From the NCBI GenBank assembly GCA_964490015.1, contig CAZBBA010000010.1, positions 1 through 64,000 on the forward strand: DNA of 64,000 bases. The letters run 5' to 3'. Origin of the DNA: Perlabentimonas sp964490015 (GTDB taxonomy: Bacteria > Bacteroidota > Bacteroidia > Bacteroidales > Tenuifilaceae). Positions 61,401 through 64,000 of this stretch are shown here, in pieces. The position numbers and the translations under genes are program-made. The notes beneath the pieces are model-generated. The model had not been told where the DNA came from. It did no database searches and saw only the letters and a program-made list of their open reading frames with translations. The first letter of the stretch is position 1; each line of letters opens with the position of its first letter.

Positions 61401-64000
61401 ATAAAATTGAGACCCTTGAGGCATTTGTTAAGCAGGCATCCATTGCGTACAATAGAATTATTGCCGAGGAAAGTCTCCGCGTAAGCGAGGATCGCTTTAA
61501 ACTTAGCATGGAGGCCACCAAAGATGGTCTTTGGGATTGGAATGTGAAAACTAAAGAGGCTTACTACAGTCCGGCTTACTACACCATGCTGGGGTATGAG
61601 GTAGGTGGGTTTTCCACAACAGGAAGTGTTTGGAAAAGGTTGGTGCATCCCGATGATTGGGACAGAGTTAATGGGGTGATCAATAGTTGTGTAAATGGGA
61701 TATCCGAGAATTTTAGTATGGAATTTCGGATGAAATCAAATAGTGGGGAGTGGAAATGGATTTATTCCAGAGCAAGGGCTGTTGAGCGCGATAAGAATGG
61801 CAAAGCATTAAGAATGGTTGGCACCCACGTTGATATCACGGAAAGGAAGAATGCCGAGAACGAAATATTAAAGCGCGAGTTGCTACTTAACAAAATCTTT
61901 GATGTTATTCCCATAGGTTTATGGTTTACCGATGAAAAGGGAACATTGCAAAGGGGAAACCCTGCAGGTGTTAAAATATGGGGTGCCGAACCTACCGTTC
62001 CCTACGAGGAGTATGGAGTATTTAAAGCCCGCCGCTTACCCTCTGGCGAGGAGATCGCTCCTGACGATTGGGCCCTGGCACATACCATTAAGGATGGTAA
62101 AACCATTACCGATGAGCTGATTGAGATTGATGCCTTCGATGGCAAAACAAGAACAATCCTTAACTACACAGCACCAGTGCTCGACAATGAAGGCAAAATG
62201 CTGGGCGCCATAGTGGTGAACAACGATATCACAGAGTTGCACAAGGCACAGGAAAACTTAAGAACTAGTCAGCAACTACTCCAAACCATATCCGACAATA
62301 TGTTCGACTTGGTTGCCCTTTCAGACCTAGAGGGGAACTATACCTTTGCCGGAGCATCGCACAAAATACTTGGTTACGAGATAGATGAGATTATTGGAAC
62401 TACCGTGATGGCCTATGTGCATCCCGAAGATTTACCAATGGTGCAAGAAGCCTTTGGTGAGTTTATTGCTAACCAAGAGGATAACAAACGGGTTGAGTAT
62501 CGGAACAGATGTGCCGATGGCACTTACCTATGGTTTGAAACAGTGGGCAGATTTATACTCGATGAGAATGGGAAGCCAAATCAAATTCTATTCAACTCTA
62601 GGGATATAACCCAGCGCATACAAGCTGACCAAGCTCTTCGGGAAAGCGAAACCCGCTTCAAGGCACTCCACAATGCATCCTTTGGAGGGATAACAATTCA
62701 CGACAAGGGGCTTATTCTCGATTGCAACCAGGGGCTATCAGAAATTACTGGCTATTGCCAGGAGGAGCTAATTGGTATGAATGGCCTACTGCTTATTGCA
62801 GAGGAAACCCGTGATATGGTGCTCGATAATATCCTTGCTGGATACGAGAAGCCCTACGAGGCCTTGGGAATCAGGAAGGATGGCTCAAAATATCCTTTGC
62901 GCTTAGAGGCCAGAAACATCCCCTATAAGGGAAAACAGGTTAGGGTGGTTGAGTTTAGGGATATTACCGAGCAGAAACTTGCCGAGGAAAAGTTGGCTCA
63001 CTCACATTACCTAATGCGCTATATCATTGAGCACAGTAGTAGTGCAATAGCGGTGCATGATAGGGATATGAACTACATATATGTAAGTCAGCGTTACCTT
63101 AAGGAGTATAATGTAAAAGACAGTAATATTATTGGAAAGAATCACTATGAGATCTTCCCCGATTTACCCCAGAAATGGAGGGATGTTCACCAGAAAGCAT
63201 TAGCTGGTGAAATATCAAGTGCCGAGGATGATCCATACTACAAGGATGATGGAACGGTGGAATGGACCCGCTGGGAGTGCCGTCCATGGTATGACGTGGA
63301 TGGATCGATAGGTGGGATAATAGTTTACACCGAGGTGATTACCGAGCGTAAGCAGGCAGAACTAGCTCTCAAAAAAAGTCAGGAAATACTAAGCGAAACC
63401 CAAAAACTAACTAAAGTAGGTGGCTGGGAATGGGATGTGGAGAAGCAGACTATGACATGGACCGATGAGGTTTACCGAATTCATGGGCTTAGAAGGGAGG
63501 AGATAAGTGACCATGGTGAAGGAACCATCGCCAAAAGCATTGAGTGCTATGCGCCTGAATTTCGTTCATTGGTTCAAGAATCCTTTGGCCGATGCGTTGA
63601 GCATGGCGAACCCTATGATATTGAGGTTCCTTTCACTAACCTACAGGGCGAGAAGCTTTGGGTTCGCACCACAGCCAAGGCCAATTATGTCAATGGCAAG
63701 ATAGCTAGCGTTATTGGTAATATTATGGATATTACTGAGCGTAAAAACGCTGAGATAACTGTTAAGCAGAGCGAGGAGAAGTACCGAATGCTTTTTGAGG
63801 CGAATAGGGACGGTATCGCCATTTTTAGGTTTCAACCCGACGGAGGCGCTACAACCTTTATTGAAGCGAACCCATCCGCCGCCAAAATGCTTGGCTATAC
63901 CTACGAAGAGTTCCTTCAGATTACCGTAAACGACTTGGAGGTAGAGGTGGGTAAGTCCATTATGGAGAGAAGGATGAGGGATTTGAAATCTACCGGTTTG
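58418..64000 (+). CDS. Giant multi-PAS/GAF sensor protein (3' end outside the window)
   Basis: The open frame from the ATG at 58418 runs through the window edge: 1,861 codons without a stop on my own reading. After an N-terminal helical segment (RKEALRKRIEDVLKNRKPDLSDL...) at least thirteen PAS domains follow, each ending in a DITE(R/Q)K-type linker: near nt 58625, 58985, 59400, 59768, 60240, 60600, 61495, 61890, 62276, 62650, 63010, 63385 and 63780. A GAF-like domain lies at about 60960-61460, and a heptad coiled coil at about 60110-60230. There is no membrane helix in the visible part. A histidine kinase core is expected beyond the edge but not seen. It starts 57 bp after the CheBR-like gene. 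Confidence 0.9.
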   Translation, partial: MENQNNRKEALRKRIEDVLKNRKPDLSDLGSKTLEEILQEVSIYHQELEYQNLELQRVYDELEKSQFHYVELFQDAPMGYVVVDEANKILSVNKMFAGYFDSKIEEIKGNLISQYIHPDFQDQFYLLVKKVHKEKTKSSVLVRLYCEKERFAKLECNVQKENGYVFYRMGFLDVTREVINEEQLIESRERYRAVADYAYHWEYWQDQQGRLLYMSPSCERITGYTKYEFFDNPRLMEDIIHPDDKHHFDEHKSVAIIPGETRVEHIAEYRITRKDGEVRWIGHACQSIFKEDGTHIGQRATNRDITERKKIRENLTENLNLLSNTQELAHIGSWELDVETSKLIWSDEIYRIFGIDPQQFEGSYEKFLETVHPDDREAVNEAYVNSLRDDANTYEIEHRIVRRDNNEVRYVYEKCYHERDNSGRVIRSVGMVQDITERKQREQKLVISDRIFKHALDMLCIAGFDGYFKTLNPSWEKILGWSTEELMAKPWIEFVHMDDREATKDIRTVLVDGQEIYQFENRYVCKDGSYKWLSWNSYPYPKENIMFGVARDVTYKKQAEERLRNSELQLKDQNEELTLLNEELQQSNEQLRNVMDELKESNQRINAILSALPDLMFVVNRDGVYVDYYSPNDSLLVAKPSAFLGKSAYHILPKDIAEMNMRALEQLFETGEYQSFSYSLEENNETKYFDARLVLFGSDRALAIVRDITEQKKGQLTIAKNEKYLKTILQTTADGFWITDLQGNLLEVNEAYCKMSGYSLHELINLKIEQIDVNENPQQVEEHIGRVLELGSDIFETKHRRKDGTIFDVEVSVTYLDANGGQLVCFTRDITERKHAEQELKESNENISFLADKALSFVKISSFKEFYNFVGESVHQLYPDAYLMVNSVYLKESCLITEKVYGDKGVVNKAISLLGYKLEGKRHSINKSFLKTADGKLMKVEGGLYEFALGNVPKGLVPTIEKLLNINSIYGIAIIANEEIVSSIGIIFPKGSDIHKIETLEAFVKQASIAYNRIIAEESLRVSEDRFKLSMEATKDGLWDWNVKTKEAYYSPAYYTMLGYEVGGFSTTGSVWKRLVHPDDWDRVNGVINSCVNGISENFSMEFRMKSNSGEWKWIYSRARAVERDKNGKALRMVGTHVDITERKNAENEILKRELLLNKIFDVIPIGLWFTDEKGTLQRGNPAGVKIWGAEPTVPYEEYGVFKARRLPSGEEIAPDDWALAHTIKDGKTITDELIEIDAFDGKTRTILNYTAPVLDNEGKMLGAIVVNNDITELHKAQENLRTSQQLLQTISDNMFDLVALSDLEGNYTFAGASHKILGYEIDEIIGTTVMAYVHPEDLPMVQEAFGEFIANQEDNKRVEYRNRCADGTYLWFETVGRFILDENGKPNQILFNSRDITQRIQADQALRESETRFKALHNASFGGITIHDKGLILDCNQGLSEITGYCQEELIGMNGLLLIAEETRDMVLDNILAGYEKPYEALGIRKDGSKYPLRLEARNIPYKGKQVRVVEFRDITEQKLAEEKLAHSHYLMRYIIEHSSSAIAVHDRDMNYIYVSQRYLKEYNVKDSNIIGKNHYEIFPDLPQKWRDVHQKALAGEISSAEDDPYYKDDGTVEWTRWECRPWYDVDGSIGGIIVYTEVITERKQAELALKKSQEILSETQKLTKVGGWEWDVEKQTMTWTDEVYRIHGLRREEISDHGEGTIAKSIECYAPEFRSLVQESFGRCVEHGEPYDIEVPFTNLQGEKLWVRTTAKANYVNGKIASVIGNIMDITERKNAEITVKQSEEKYRMLFEANRDGIAIFRFQPDGGATTFIEANPSAAKMLGYTYEEFLQITVNDLEVEVGKSIMERRMRDLKSTGL

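Noticed and set aside
1..64000. tRNA or rRNA genes, prophage, integrative elements
   Set aside because: No cloverleaf-like sequences in the gaps, no rRNA signatures, no integrase, transposase, phage structural or conjugation genes were found on either strand.

Overview
The window looks like chromosomal DNA of a Bacteroidota bacterium, most likely of the order Bacteroidales or a close relative; I cannot name the genus. The evidence is: promoter -7 boxes of the type TAnnTTTG in front of several genes, few Shine-Dalgarno sequences, a secreted peptidase with a type IX secretion (T9SS) C-terminal sorting domain, a long-form urocanate hydratase, and many beta-barrel and Cache/PAS sensory proteins. 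No rRNA, tRNA, CRISPR array, transposase, integrase or phage gene was seen. The small mobile-like signals are short palindromic or tandem repeats in gene gaps.

Layout. 0-7.8 kb: an acyl-CoA ligase gene diverges from an apparent operon of TetR regulator, outer-membrane barrel, ABC ATPase, two FtsX-like permeases and a LolA-like periplasmic protein, together a plausible envelope-crossing lipid or lipoprotein trafficking machine. 7.9-13.5 kb: housekeeping and small regulators (Na+/solute symporter, recR, a TPR protein, an FMN reductase beside a MarR regulator, gdhA). 13.7-19.1 kb: a compact minus-strand operon of a PafA-like phosphatase with a degraded active site, a small barrel protein, and an unusual fusion of two receiver-like domains with a PEP/pyruvate-binding domain. 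19.2-29.7 kb: M14 peptidase exported by T9SS, ychF, a DUF/XRE pair with a likely autoregulated promoter, the merR-nif3-zinc ribbon operon, a YncE-like propeller, an NlpC/P60 peptidase and two tandem M23 peptidases. 29.8-45.8 kb: alaS, a TlpA-like thioredoxin, meaB, a TPR-SpoIIE phosphatase, znuA-znuC-znuB, lpd, lemA with two TPM-domain genes, and hutU.

45.8-64 kb is a sensory island: a membrane hybrid histidine kinase, a barrel protein plus methyl-accepting chemotaxis protein operon, a soluble multi-PAS kinase, a CheB-CheR-PAS fusion and a giant multi-PAS protein (1,861 codons seen, still open at the window edge). No CheA, CheW or CheY gene is present, so how these proteins connect is unknown. 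The last two genes share an almost identical PAS domain.

The observations most worth a second look are the pseudo-phosphatase operon at 13.7-19.1 kb, the TetR/ABC/LolA-like operon, the CheBR/giant-PAS pair separated only by a perfect 15-bp inverted repeat, and several palindromes placed exactly over predicted promoters. All domain calls were made by reading motifs, without database searches; residue positions are approximate.
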